Assembly: GCF_026319305.1 (NCBI RefSeq)
Contig: NZ_JAPDMV010000017.1
Location: forward strand, 1-64,000
Origin: Methylophaga sp. OBS4
Lineage (GTDB): Bacteria; Pseudomonadota; Gammaproteobacteria; Nitrosococcales; Methylophagaceae
DNA: 64,000 nucleotides
Direction: 5' to 3'
Shown here: positions 19,141 through 27,630 of the stretch, piece by piece
Position numbering within the stretch: position 1 is the stretch's first letter
Layout: each line of letters starts with the position of its first letter
The notes under the pieces: generated by a model
What the model saw: the letters and a program-made list of their open reading frames with translations, nothing else
Told to the model about the DNA's origin: nothing
Database searches by the model: none
Translations under genes and position numbers: made by a program

Positions 19141-21108
19141 ATGCAGAGAGAATGTTCAGGGAGCGATAAACCGCCTCGGTTATTTTCATATTGCCGCCAG
19201 CTTTCTCAGCAAAAGCTGCACGGTTCCTTCTGTGCCATCACTTTGGCCGTATTGACAGCTTTTCCTTTGATTATTCATGCGAATAGCGACCAATACGCTA
19301 CCGCTGATCTGACTAACCTCAGTCTGGAACAACTGAGCAATCTCAAAATCACTTCAGTATCCAAAAAGCCTGAAAAACTATCTGAAGCGTCCGCCTCAAT
19401 CTATGTCATCACTGCCGATGATATCCGCCGTAACGGTGCCACTACCATTCCCGAAGTGCTGCGGTTAGCGCCCAATCTTCAAGTTGCCCAAGTTAATGCC
19501 AATGAATACGCAATCAGTGCCCGGGGCTTTAATAACACAACGGCTAATAAACTGCAGGTATTGATTGACGGCCGTATTGCCTATACCCCGCTGTTTTCCG
19601 GCGTATTCTGGGATGTGCAAAATGTAATGCTGGAAGATGTCGAACGTATCGAAGTCATCAGTGGTGCTAATACCACTATCTGGGGCAGTAATGCTGTCAA
19701 CGGCGTTATTAATATCATCACCCGCTCCGCCAGTGACACACAAGGTAATTTGCTGGCTGCCGGCGCAGGTAATCTGGAACAGGGACTGACATTCCGGCAT
19801 GGCGGCGCTTTTGCCTCCTCGGGGCATTACCGTGTTTACGGCAAGACTTTCAATATTGAAGAAACTGAACGTGAATCCGGCATTGATGCCGAGGATAGCT
19901 GGCATAACAGTCAGGCCGGTTTTCGTTTAGATATGCCGGCAAATGGTCAATTAACCATCCAGAGCGATGCTTATGATGGCCGGGCAGACCAGTTAACGGC
20001 CGATACCGAAGAGGTCAGAGGCATTAATCTATTGACCCGCTGGCAGCATGACCTGGGCGCAAACGAACAATTGCAGCTGCAGGCCTATTATGATCGAACT
20101 GAACGGGACCGGCCCGGCACTTTTGAGGAAACACTGGATATCATCGATATCGAAATGCAGCATAATCTGCCCTTGGGCAAGCGGCATAATTTTATCTGGG
20201 GTGCCGGTTATCGCTCGGCCTGGGATAATATCAGCAATACTGCTGCCCTCGCCTTTCTGCCCGCCGACAAACATCTGAGCTGGAGCAGTCTTTTTGCCCA
20301 GGATGAAATCAGCCTGACCCCTGATTTACGTCTCACCCTGGGCACCAGACTTGAATATAACAGTTATACCGATCTGGAATTTATGCCCAATATACGGCTG
20401 GGCTGGAGTATCACCCCCGACCATTTGCTGTGGACTTCTCTCGCCCGTTCGGTGCGCACCCCCTCGCGTTTGGATCGTGAATTGTTTTTCCCCGGTTCAC
20501 CGCCATTTTTGCTGGCCGGCGGCCCTGACTTTGATTCGGAAACCGTCAATTCGGCAGAAATCGGCTACCGCGGTAATATCTCGTCACGTTTCAGCTATTC
20601 GGTGACGGCTTTTTATCACGATTATGACGATCTACGTACGGTGGAACCGACAGGTAATGGCACTTTTGTAATCGATAACGGTCTGGAGGCGGAAAGTTAC
20701 GGCCTGGAGGCCTGGGCCGATTTGCAAGTTACCGATAACTGGTTGTTAAAAGCCGGCGCCTTGGTGATGCATCAGAATATGCAGCTTAAACCCGGTAGTA
20801 ATGATATTAATGAGGGGCAGGCCGAAGCCAATGACCCTTCCAATCAATGGCAACTGCATTCAAGCCATCAGCTCAGCTCCAAACACGAACTGGATATTAC
20901 CTTGCGCCACGTTGGTGAGCTGGATCGGCTGGATGTACCGGCCTATACCACCGTCGATATCCGCTTCGGCAGGCATATCACACCCGATACCGAACTTTCC
21001 GTGACTGGAAAAAACCTGTTGGATCCTCAGCATCCGGAGTTTGGCGCTTTGGCTACCCGCAGTGAAGTCGAGCGCAGTATTTATCTAAAACTGGTGCACA
21101 GGTTCTGA
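19141..21108 (+). CDS. TonB-dependent outer-membrane receptor
   Basis: A 655-residue receptor. A long signal region (hydrophobic core ITLAVLTAFPLII) is followed by the plug domain, with IYVITADDIRRNGATTIPEVLRLAP and VLIDGRIAY typical of the plug, then a 22-strand barrel ending in an aromatic residue (KLVHRF). The ligand is unknown. ATG at 19141 has AGGAG 8 nt upstream and is preferred over GTG at 19132. It opens an operon with a YfiR-like protein, a histidine kinase, a response regulator and a c-di-GMP enzyme, so it may act as a signal receptor rather than, or in addition to, a transporter. A clear TonB box was not identified. Confidence 0.93.
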   Translation: MQRECSGSDKPPRLFSYCRQLSQQKLHGSFCAITLAVLTAFPLIIHANSDQYATADLTNLSLEQLSNLKITSVSKKPEKLSEASASIYVITADDIRRNGATTIPEVLRLAPNLQVAQVNANEYAISARGFNNTTANKLQVLIDGRIAYTPLFSGVFWDVQNVMLEDVERIEVISGANTTIWGSNAVNGVINIITRSASDTQGNLLAAGAGNLEQGLTFRHGGAFASSGHYRVYGKTFNIEETERESGIDAEDSWHNSQAGFRLDMPANGQLTIQSDAYDGRADQLTADTEEVRGINLLTRWQHDLGANEQLQLQAYYDRTERDRPGTFEETLDIIDIEMQHNLPLGKRHNFIWGAGYRSAWDNISNTAALAFLPADKHLSWSSLFAQDEISLTPDLRLTLGTRLEYNSYTDLEFMPNIRLGWSITPDHLLWTSLARSVRTPSRLDRELFFPGSPPFLLAGGPDFDSETVNSAEIGYRGNISSRFSYSVTAFYHDYDDLRTVEPTGNGTFVIDNGLEAESYGLEAWADLQVTDNWLLKAGALVMHQNMQLKPGSNDINEGQAEANDPSNQWQLHSSHQLSSKHELDITLRHVGELDRLDVPAYTTVDIRFGRHITPDTELSVTGKNLLDPQHPEFGALATRSEVERSIYLKLVHRF

Positions 21109-21109
21109 A

Positions 21110-21682
21110 ATGATTAGGAAAACTTCATTTATACTCAGACTCTCTGTTTTGTGGCTGTTTCTGCTCATTTGCCTGCCTGTTTTTGCCTTCGCGAATAACA
21201 TCAGCCTGGAACATCGGATTAAAGCCGCTTTTTTATACAAGTTCTGTCATTACGTTACCTGGCCGGATGAAGCTTTTAACGGCGCCAACAACCTGAACAA
21301 ACCCATCGAAATTGGCGTAGTCGGTGTCGATGATATTGCTCAAGAACTACAACGTATCACTCGCGGCCGTGATGTCGGCGGCAGAGCCCTCTCTGTCCAC
21401 GCCTACACACCTGAGACCGTGCCAGAGAAACTACATTTATTGTTTATTGGCCGCTCAACTGTGCGTAATAATCCAGACTGGCTCACCAGGTTTAAAAGCA
21501 AACCGGTTCTACTGGTCACCGATATCCCGAACGGCCTGGATATAGGCAGTGGTATTAACTTTTTGATAGATGGCGAGCGGGTTCGATTTGATATTTCGCT
21601 GACAACCATTAAGGCTCACCAATTACAGGTCGGTTCGCAATTACTCTCAGTCGCACGCCAGATTCGGGGGGGAGAAGAATGA
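21110..21682 (+). CDS. YfiR family periplasmic protein (DUF4154)
   Basis: A 190-residue secreted protein with a signal peptide ending near FAFA. The motif KAAFLYKFCHYVTWP after the signal peptide and the C-terminal GINFLIDGERVRFDISLTTIKAHQLQVGSQLLSVA region are characteristic of YfiR. In Pseudomonas, YfiR is a redox-sensitive periplasmic repressor of the diguanylate cyclase YfiN. Here the next gene is a kinase with a YfiN-like sensor region, so YfiR probably gates that kinase. It starts one base after the receptor stop and overlaps the kinase by 4 bp (ATGA), so the three are translationally linked. Confidence 0.92.
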   Translation: MIRKTSFILRLSVLWLFLLICLPVFAFANNISLEHRIKAAFLYKFCHYVTWPDEAFNGANNLNKPIEIGVVGVDDIAQELQRITRGRDVGGRALSVHAYTPETVPEKLHLLFIGRSTVRNNPDWLTRFKSKPVLLVTDIPNGLDIGSGINFLIDGERVRFDISLTTIKAHQLQVGSQLLSVARQIRGGEE

Positions 21683-23607
21683 AATCGCTATTCGGCTTTC
21701 ACTCTATCCGCCATAAGCTATTGCTCGGCGTTTTAATGACCACCTTAATCGCTCTGTTTGTTTCAGGAGCCATCCTCATTGTTTACGACTTGCGCGATTA
21801 TCGTAATCGTACGCTGGAGGATCTGCGAACACAGGCTGGCTTGATAGGTCAGAGCACGACAGCCGCTATACAATTCGATGACCGGGAAGTTGCCAATCAG
21901 GCCTTATCACTCTTACGTTTACGTCCTAGAATCATTGCGGCTGCCATCTACACACCCGACGGCAAAGTTTTTGCTCACTATATGGCTGACGGCCAGTTAC
22001 TGAATGGGCTGTCGCCACTGCCGAAAACCACTGTTTTTGACCTGGAAAACAGTCAGTTAGGCATGCCCAAGCGCATTCTGTTTGATAATGAAATTTTGGG
22101 AACTGTTTATTTATTAGCTAAGTATCCTTTTTACGAACGTTTAATGCGAGATATCAGCATTATTCTTGCCATAACCGTACTGGCACTGGCTATTTCGATG
22201 CTGTTGTCATTTTGGATTCAGTCACGTATTACCCGTCCAATCCTGACGGTGACCAAGCTGGCGCATGGCGTGGTCGAACACCAGGATTACAGTGCCCGGG
22301 CTGAAAAAATATCGAATGATGAAATCGGTTATCTGGTCGAGGCCTTCAACAATATGCTGGCCGAAATAGAGCAACGCACCAACGATCTGCAGCTATCAAA
22401 CCAATATTTGAACCAGGAAATTGAAGAGCGTAATCTCGCTGAGAAAACCTTGCAAGAAAATGAGTTACGCTACCGAACACTGGTCACCGCACTCACCTCT
22501 ATTGTCTGGCAGGCAGATAAAAACGGTCATTTCCTGGCGGAACAACCCCAGTGGCAACATTACACGAGGCAATTTTATGAACAATATGCCGGGCTGGGAT
22601 GGTTAAAAGCCTTTCATGAAGATGATCAGCCCGGTCTTAAAGCGCACTGGTACCACGCATCTGACTCAGGCAGCCCTTACGAGGTCCAATTACGATTGTG
22701 GCATGCTGCCAGTGAAGATTACCGGTATGTCAAGCTGCATGCCGTACCGCTGGTAGATGAAAATGGCACAACGCTGGAATGGATCGGCATTATCGATGAT
22801 ATTCATGAGCAGGTGCAGTCAAATGAGGAAATCAAGCGCCTGAATGCCGAGTTAGAGCATCGCGTGGAACAGCGCACCGCCGAACTTGAGCATGCCAACA
22901 AGGAACTGGAAGCATTCAGTTATTCAGTTTCTCATGATTTACGCTCACCATTACGCTCAATAGACGGCTTCAGTCAGGCGCTGCTCGAAGACTATGAAAA
23001 AGCACTGGATGAAACCGGCCGGAGTTATCTGAACAGAGTGAGGGCCGCAGCTCAGCGTATGGGCGTGTTAATTGATGATCTGTTAAAACTGTCACGGGTC
23101 AGCCGCGCTGAAATAAATTGCCGCGATCTGAACCTGAGTGAGATTGTGCAAACAATTGTGAACGAACTCAAAGACAGTGACCCCGAACGTCAAGTATCAA
23201 TAAACATTGAACCTGACGTTAATGCATATGGCGATGTCCAGTTGCTGTATGTTGCTTTAGAAAACCTGTTGAATAACGCATGGAAATATAGCAGTAAAAA
23301 AGCTGCAGCGAAGATAGAGTTTGGCACGGACAATCAGAACGACACGCCGTGTTATTACGTTAAAGACAATGGGGCCGGTTTTGATATGGCTTATGCTGGG
23401 CGTTTATTCGGCGCCTTTCAACGCTTGCATGATACACATGATTTTCCGGGAACCGGTGTTGGTTTGGCTACTGTGCAACGTATTATTCACCGTCACGGAG
23501 GGCACATTTGGGTCGAAGCAGAAGTCGATAACGGGGCAGTATTCTATTTCACTCTGCCCTTGAGCAAGGAGGAAACAGATGAACAACAAACCTATTTTAC
23601 TGGTTGA
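21679..23607 (+). CDS. Sensor histidine kinase with CHASE8-like sensor, HAMP and PAS domains
   Basis: A 642-residue membrane kinase. Two helices (about 13-35 and 155-180) flank a periplasmic domain with LRTQAGLIGQSTTAAIQF and AAIYTPDGKVFAHY, the pattern of the CHASE8 sensor of YfiN. HAMP (about 180-235), a PAS domain (about 268-380) and a coiled coil follow. The HisKA box FSYSVSHDLRSPLR puts the phospho-accepting histidine at residue 419; the ATPase domain shows NLLNNAWKY, DNGAGFD and GTGVGLA. No receiver domain is fused. In known YfiBNR systems the same sensor region is attached to a GGDEF domain, so here the output is a phosphorelay. Overlaps the response-regulator gene by 29 bp. Confidence 0.93.
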   Translation: MKSLFGFHSIRHKLLLGVLMTTLIALFVSGAILIVYDLRDYRNRTLEDLRTQAGLIGQSTTAAIQFDDREVANQALSLLRLRPRIIAAAIYTPDGKVFAHYMADGQLLNGLSPLPKTTVFDLENSQLGMPKRILFDNEILGTVYLLAKYPFYERLMRDISIILAITVLALAISMLLSFWIQSRITRPILTVTKLAHGVVEHQDYSARAEKISNDEIGYLVEAFNNMLAEIEQRTNDLQLSNQYLNQEIEERNLAEKTLQENELRYRTLVTALTSIVWQADKNGHFLAEQPQWQHYTRQFYEQYAGLGWLKAFHEDDQPGLKAHWYHASDSGSPYEVQLRLWHAASEDYRYVKLHAVPLVDENGTTLEWIGIIDDIHEQVQSNEEIKRLNAELEHRVEQRTAELEHANKELEAFSYSVSHDLRSPLRSIDGFSQALLEDYEKALDETGRSYLNRVRAAAQRMGVLIDDLLKLSRVSRAEINCRDLNLSEIVQTIVNELKDSDPERQVSINIEPDVNAYGDVQLLYVALENLLNNAWKYSSKKAAAKIEFGTDNQNDTPCYYVKDNGAGFDMAYAGRLFGAFQRLHDTHDFPGTGVGLATVQRIIHRHGGHIWVEAEVDNGAVFYFTLPLSKEETDEQQTYFTG

Positions 23608-24013
23608 GGACAGTCCCGATGATGAGGCGCTGGCGCTCAGAGCATTCAAAAAAAGTAATATGGGCAATGAAATCATCATCGCACATGATGGTGAGGAAGC
23701 ACTCAATTACCTATTCGGCCGCGGTCAGTATGCCGACAGAAATGCAGCAGTGATGCCGGCCGTGGTGTTGCTTGATCTCAAGTTGCCCAAAATAGATGGT
23801 CTGGAGGTATTACGGCAGATTCGAAGCAATCCGACCACCAAAAGACTGCCTGTAGTCATTCTGACCTCCTCCAAACATGAAGAAGATTTGGTGAAAAGTT
23901 ATAACCTCGGTGCCAACAGCTATGTACGTAAACCGGTCGACTTTAATGAATTTGTCGATGCGGTCGGCCAACTGGGCATGTACTGGCTGTTATTAAACGA
24001 GCTGCCTTATTGA
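23579..24013 (+). CDS. Single-domain response regulator (Rcp1-like)
   Basis: A 144-residue receiver-only protein. The acidic pair is in LLVEDSPDDE, the phospho-acceptor is Asp66 in VVLLDLKLPK, and the conserved Thr/Ser and Lys are in ILTSSKHEED and VRKPVDF. The loop after the acidic pair (LNYLFGRGQY) is typical of Rcp1-type regulators that pair with phytochrome-like kinases whose HisKA box resembles the upstream protein. A strong AAGGAGG precedes the ATG inside the kinase gene. It is likely the direct partner of that kinase; with no output domain it may act as a phosphate shuttle or bind a target protein. Confidence 0.93.
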   Translation: MNNKPILLVEDSPDDEALALRAFKKSNMGNEIIIAHDGEEALNYLFGRGQYADRNAAVMPAVVLLDLKLPKIDGLEVLRQIRSNPTTKRLPVVILTSSKHEEDLVKSYNLGANSYVRKPVDFNEFVDAVGQLGMYWLLLNELPY

Positions 24014-24079
24014 TGGCAAATTATTTCAGGCTATTTCAGAAAGTTATCAACTTAAGGTGGTAATTTTCGGGAGGTAACA

Positions 24080-25825
24080 ATGGATAGAACCCCTCTACAA
24101 GCATTGATTATTGAAGATGTTGAAGACGACGTTCAATTACTTGTTCGTGCTCTGCAGCAAAGCGGCTATGAACCCAACTATATCAGTGTTGATAACAAAG
24201 AAGATCTAAATAAAGCCCTGCACGCGCCCCACTCCTGGCAAATGGTCTTTTCCGATTTCACTATGCCATCATTTAACGGACTCGAAGCTTTACAGGTCGT
24301 TCGGGAACAGGATCCGGATCTGCCTTTTATCTTTGTTTCCGCAACCATCGGCGAGGAGCGTGCTGTCGAAGCCGTTAAATCCGGGGCTCAGGATTATATA
24401 CTCAAAAACAACCTGAAAAGGCTGTCGGCAACCATACCCCGAGAATTGCGTGAGTCGGCCATGCGCAAGGGGCGGCGGCAAGCGGAAGAACGTATACATT
24501 TTCTTGCTAATTATGATGAGCTGACGGGACTGGTCAACCGCACAAAGTTTCGCAACCAGCTTAATCAGGCGATAGAAATAGCGACAGCGATGGGACGCTT
24601 AGTCGCTGTGGTTCATCTGAACCTGGACAGGTTCAGAAACATTAATAACAGTCTTGGGCCGGGTGCCGGTGACCAGGTATTAAAACAAGTCGCAGAGCAT
24701 CTGCAAGCAGTCACCAAAGATGATGATACCCTCGCTCGCCTTTCCGGTGATGAGTTTGCTTTTATCCTACCCGGCTTGATGACCAAACAGGAGGTCATTG
24801 CTACTATTCATCAAATTAAAGCCGCTTTGGCTCGAGACATTCATATTTCAGGTTATCACCTGCATATCCACGCCAGTATCGGCGTCAGTATTTTTCCTTT
24901 CGATGGTGAAGTGGCCGATGAGGTGCAGCGCAACGCCACCATAGCCATGCATAAAGTCAAACAGGAAGGCGGCAAAGGCTACCAGTACTTTACTGACACT
25001 TTGCGTGAGCAGTTACATCACCGCGTTAATATGGAAAGAGAACTGGAGCAGGCCGTTTATGCAGAAAATTTTATTCTGCACTATCAACCTCAAACCGAAC
25101 TGACCACTGGCAAAATTATCGCTGTCGAGGCCTTAATACGCTGGCACCATCAGGACTTTGGTCCGATCTCTCCCGCCACCTTTATTCCGATAGCGGAAGA
25201 GTCCGGGCTGATCTTACCGATAGGACAATGGGTGTTGGATGAAGCCTGCGCACAACTTAAACACTGGCAAACATCATTACATACGGATATTGTGCCGAAA
25301 ATAGCTATCAACTTTTCCGCATTTCAGTTCCGCCAGCTGGGCATCATTAATGATGTGCAAGCATTGCTTGATAAATACGCTCTGACGGCCGAAAGCCTGG
25401 AAATAGAAGTGACTGAAACAGCATTGATGCAGGATCCGGATACCGCCAAGCGGATCCTCTCCCAATTTCGTGATATCGGCATAAGTATCTCGCTTGATGA
25501 CTTTGGCACCGGCTATTCCAGCTTGAGTTATCTCAAACGCTTCCCGGTCAATGTGTTGAAAATTGATCAAAGTTTTATCCGTGATATTCCCGAGGACAGT
25601 GATGATGTCGCTATTACCCGGGCTATCATCGCCATGGCGGATCGGCTCAACATCGCTGTTGTTGCAGAAGGCGTGGAAACCAAACAGCAGTTGCAGCTTC
25701 TCTATAACGAAGGTTGTGACCTGGTTCAGGGTTATTATCTGCACCCACCCGCATCCAGTGACAATATCACGGCTTTACTGTCCGACAAGGAACCGCTGTC
25801 ATGCAAACTGCCATGGCTGAGATAA
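24080..25825 (+). CDS. Response regulator with GGDEF and EAL domains
   Basis: A 581-residue soluble protein: receiver (about 1-125, Asp59 in MVFSDFTMP), GGDEF (about 150-310) and EAL (about 330-575). The GGDEF motif reads SGDEF (residues 222-226) and the inhibitory RxxD position reads KDDD, so cyclase activity and product inhibition are uncertain. The EAL domain keeps the key motifs: EAL at 350-352, INFSAFQ, TETALM, DDFGTGYSS, LKIDQSF and AEGVET, so phosphodiesterase activity is expected. It is the likely output of the upstream kinase, turning the signal into a change in c-di-GMP. GGGAGG lies 6 nt before the ATG; 66 bp separates it from the preceding gene. Confidence 0.93.
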   Translation: MDRTPLQALIIEDVEDDVQLLVRALQQSGYEPNYISVDNKEDLNKALHAPHSWQMVFSDFTMPSFNGLEALQVVREQDPDLPFIFVSATIGEERAVEAVKSGAQDYILKNNLKRLSATIPRELRESAMRKGRRQAEERIHFLANYDELTGLVNRTKFRNQLNQAIEIATAMGRLVAVVHLNLDRFRNINNSLGPGAGDQVLKQVAEHLQAVTKDDDTLARLSGDEFAFILPGLMTKQEVIATIHQIKAALARDIHISGYHLHIHASIGVSIFPFDGEVADEVQRNATIAMHKVKQEGGKGYQYFTDTLREQLHHRVNMERELEQAVYAENFILHYQPQTELTTGKIIAVEALIRWHHQDFGPISPATFIPIAEESGLILPIGQWVLDEACAQLKHWQTSLHTDIVPKIAINFSAFQFRQLGIINDVQALLDKYALTAESLEIEVTETALMQDPDTAKRILSQFRDIGISISLDDFGTGYSSLSYLKRFPVNVLKIDQSFIRDIPEDSDDVAITRAIIAMADRLNIAVVAEGVETKQQLQLLYNEGCDLVQGYYLHPPASSDNITALLSDKEPLSCKLPWLR

Positions 25826-25973
25826 GGTCAGTCACATTGTGCATCTTATGCTTCCAGTTTGTTAGCCCGATCCAGCGGGTTATAGCTAAATAGCCGTCAA
25901 TTTCAATAACTGGCGCGGCGCTTTATTCTAGAAATATCAACTGCAATAAGCATCAGAGAAATTCCCCATGTAA

Positions 25974-26002
25974 GGGATGTTGGCTCAACACACCAACACC
26001 CC
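25974..26002. terminator. Possible bidirectional hairpin between convergent operons
   Basis: GGGATGTTGG (25974-25983) and CCAACACCCC (25993-26002) pair at 9 of 10 positions across a 9-nt loop, between the c-di-GMP gene and tonB, whose transcripts converge. No T-run follows on either strand, so a role in termination is only suggested by position. Confidence 0.3.
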
Positions 26003-26015
26003 TAGCTGACAGCTT

Positions 26016-26813
26016 TTATCCCACGTTGAGCTGAAAGGCGATAGGCACGTTCACTTCCAACTGCGGTTGCGACATCTCAGCGGGAAAGGGGGGGAGCGGT
26101 TCGGCTTTTTTCAGCATACTCAATACCGCATCATCCAGGCGTCTGGAGCCGGAGCTTTCGGTAATTTTGTAATCGAGGATCTTGCCATTGCGATCAAGGA
26201 CAAAAAAGAGCTTGACGATACCCTCTTCCCCTCGACGTCTGGAGGCGGCGGGGTAGCGTTTGTGTTTCGCCAGTGTTGCTGCCAGCAAACTGAAATAAGA
26301 TTGGCGTGCGGCAGTCTGGCCACCGTTAGTGACCGCATTGGACTGGCCGGTAGTTTGCTTTTGCCGGGCTTTTCGGGGCTTGGCATCAGCAGTCGCACGG
26401 GCCACTGTTTGCTGTGTCACCTCAAGCTGTTTTACTGGCTCAGGCTCCGGTTCAATCTCTTTTTCCGGCTCGGATTCGGGTTCAGGTTGCGGTTTTGGCG
26501 TCGCTTTGACCTTGGTCTCGGTTTGCTGTTTTGGCTGCACTGGCTCCGGTTTTTTGATTGGCTCCGGTGCAGGTTCAGGCTCTTCTATAATCGGTTCTGG
26601 TTCCGGCTCCGGCATCTTTTCTTCCGGTTCCACGACGGGCTCAGTTTTTTCTGTTTCACCCAAATCCCCCATCATGCCCAAATCAATTTCTATGCCCTGC
26701 TCACCAGGCAGTTCAGCACCTTCTTCCTTTTCATTAGCAAATATTACAAAACCGAGCGCGTGAACCATCACCGCCAGTGAAAGCGCCAAAAACCAGTAAC
26801 GCATGCGAATCAT
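26016..26813 (-). CDS. tonB: TonB energy-transducing protein
   Basis: A 265-residue protein with an N-terminal membrane anchor (about residues 6-25), a long Pro/Glu-rich spacer (many EPEP repeats, about 62-130), and a C-terminal TonB domain with KHKRYPAASRRRGEEG and GSRRLDDAVLSMLKKAEPLPPFP. TonB carries energy from ExbBD to outer-membrane receptors. The start ATG overlaps the second exbD stop (ATGA). Last gene of the exbB-exbD-exbD-tonB operon; it converges on the TonB-dependent receptor operon, its probable client. Confidence 0.96.
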   Translation of the reverse strand: MIRMRYWFLALSLAVMVHALGFVIFANEKEEGAELPGEQGIEIDLGMMGDLGETEKTEPVVEPEEKMPEPEPEPIIEEPEPAPEPIKKPEPVQPKQQTETKVKATPKPQPEPESEPEKEIEPEPEPVKQLEVTQQTVARATADAKPRKARQKQTTGQSNAVTNGGQTAARQSYFSLLAATLAKHKRYPAASRRRGEEGIVKLFFVLDRNGKILDYKITESSGSRRLDDAVLSMLKKAEPLPPFPAEMSQPQLEVNVPIAFQLNVG

Positions 26814-27238
26814 GATGGCTCCGTTTGCCGTTGTGTTGCCAGCGACACACGTTTGATGCCGGTTTGCTTGATAATGTTGAGTACATCTTGCAGCTTTTCA
26901 ACTGCCAGATTGGCATCGACCTTGACCAGCAAAGAGAAACCCGGTTTGTTCTCGGCTTGCTCAAAACGCTGATTGACTAGAGGGCCCAATGCCGCCAACT
27001 CAATAATATCCTGTTCAAAGCTGACTTGTCCGTCTGTCGCCACAATGATGACCACCGCTTCTTCCTGTTCATGTTTATCACTTACTGAACTGGGTGGTTG
27101 TACCTTAATAGGATCGGATTGACTGATATGTCCCGCTACCATAAAGAAGATCAACATCAAAAACACGATATTGATAAGCGGGATCAGACCATCATCCTGG
27201 TTTGGTTTCTTGTGCTGAATGGATTGGCCGACTTTCAT
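26810..27238 (-). CDS. exbD: ExbD/TolR family protein (second copy)
   Basis: A 142-residue protein with one membrane helix and a periplasmic domain. The helix motif GLIPLINIVFLMLIFFMVAG has Asn where the usual ExbD motif has the proton-carrying Asp (LIDVVF), an unusual substitution also worth checking. The periplasmic domain has VDANLAVEKLQDVL. It overlaps tonB by 4 bp and the first exbD by one base. With the other ExbD it may form a mixed complex with ExbB. Confidence 0.93.
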   Translation of the reverse strand: MKVGQSIQHKKPNQDDGLIPLINIVFLMLIFFMVAGHISQSDPIKVQPPSSVSDKHEQEEAVVIIVATDGQVSFEQDIIELAALGPLVNQRFEQAENKPGFSLLVKVDANLAVEKLQDVLNIIKQTGIKRVSLATQRQTEPS

Positions 27239-27630
27239 CAGTTCACTCCGGCCAGCGTCACGGAGTTTGCTCCGGCTTGTTTGAAAGCATCCAGCAGATT
27301 GATCATGCTCTGGGTCCGTAATCCCGGCATTACCTTGATCACATAAACGGCTTCTTGATCCTGCTGAACAATTTGTTTAAGCGCCAATTCACTCTTAATC
27401 GAAAGTGTTGTGTCATCAATTTTAAAATCGCCCACATCAGATAAAAGCGTGATTACACGTTGTTTTTTTGCCTCGGTTTCTGTCTCGCTGGGTGCCGACA
27501 CATCGATCTGGCGCCACTGCATAAACGTAGATGACAGCATGAAAAACAGTAACAGGATAAATACCACATCAATCAACGGTGTCAGACTGATGGCCCGGCG
27601 ATGTACCGGTTGCTCGGTATTAAGCAGCAT
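27238..27630 (-). CDS. exbD: ExbD/TolR family protein (first copy)
   Basis: A 130-residue ExbD with the canonical membrane helix LTPLIDVVFILLLFFML, keeping the proton-path Asp. The periplasmic part contains IKVMPGLRTQSMINLLDAFKQAGA. It overlaps exbB by 11 bp and the second exbD by one base. It is probably the catalytic ExbD, whereas the second copy lacks the Asp. Confidence 0.95.
   Translation of the reverse strand: MLLNTEQPVHRRAISLTPLIDVVFILLLFFMLSSTFMQWRQIDVSAPSETETEAKKQRVITLLSDVGDFKIDDTTLSIKSELALKQIVQQDQEAVYVIKVMPGLRTQSMINLLDAFKQAGANSVTLAGVN

Noticed and set aside
26067-26780. 237-codon plus-strand frame opposite tonB
   Set aside because: It is the antisense of the Pro/Glu-rich spacer, giving a low-complexity Phe/Arg/Leu product.
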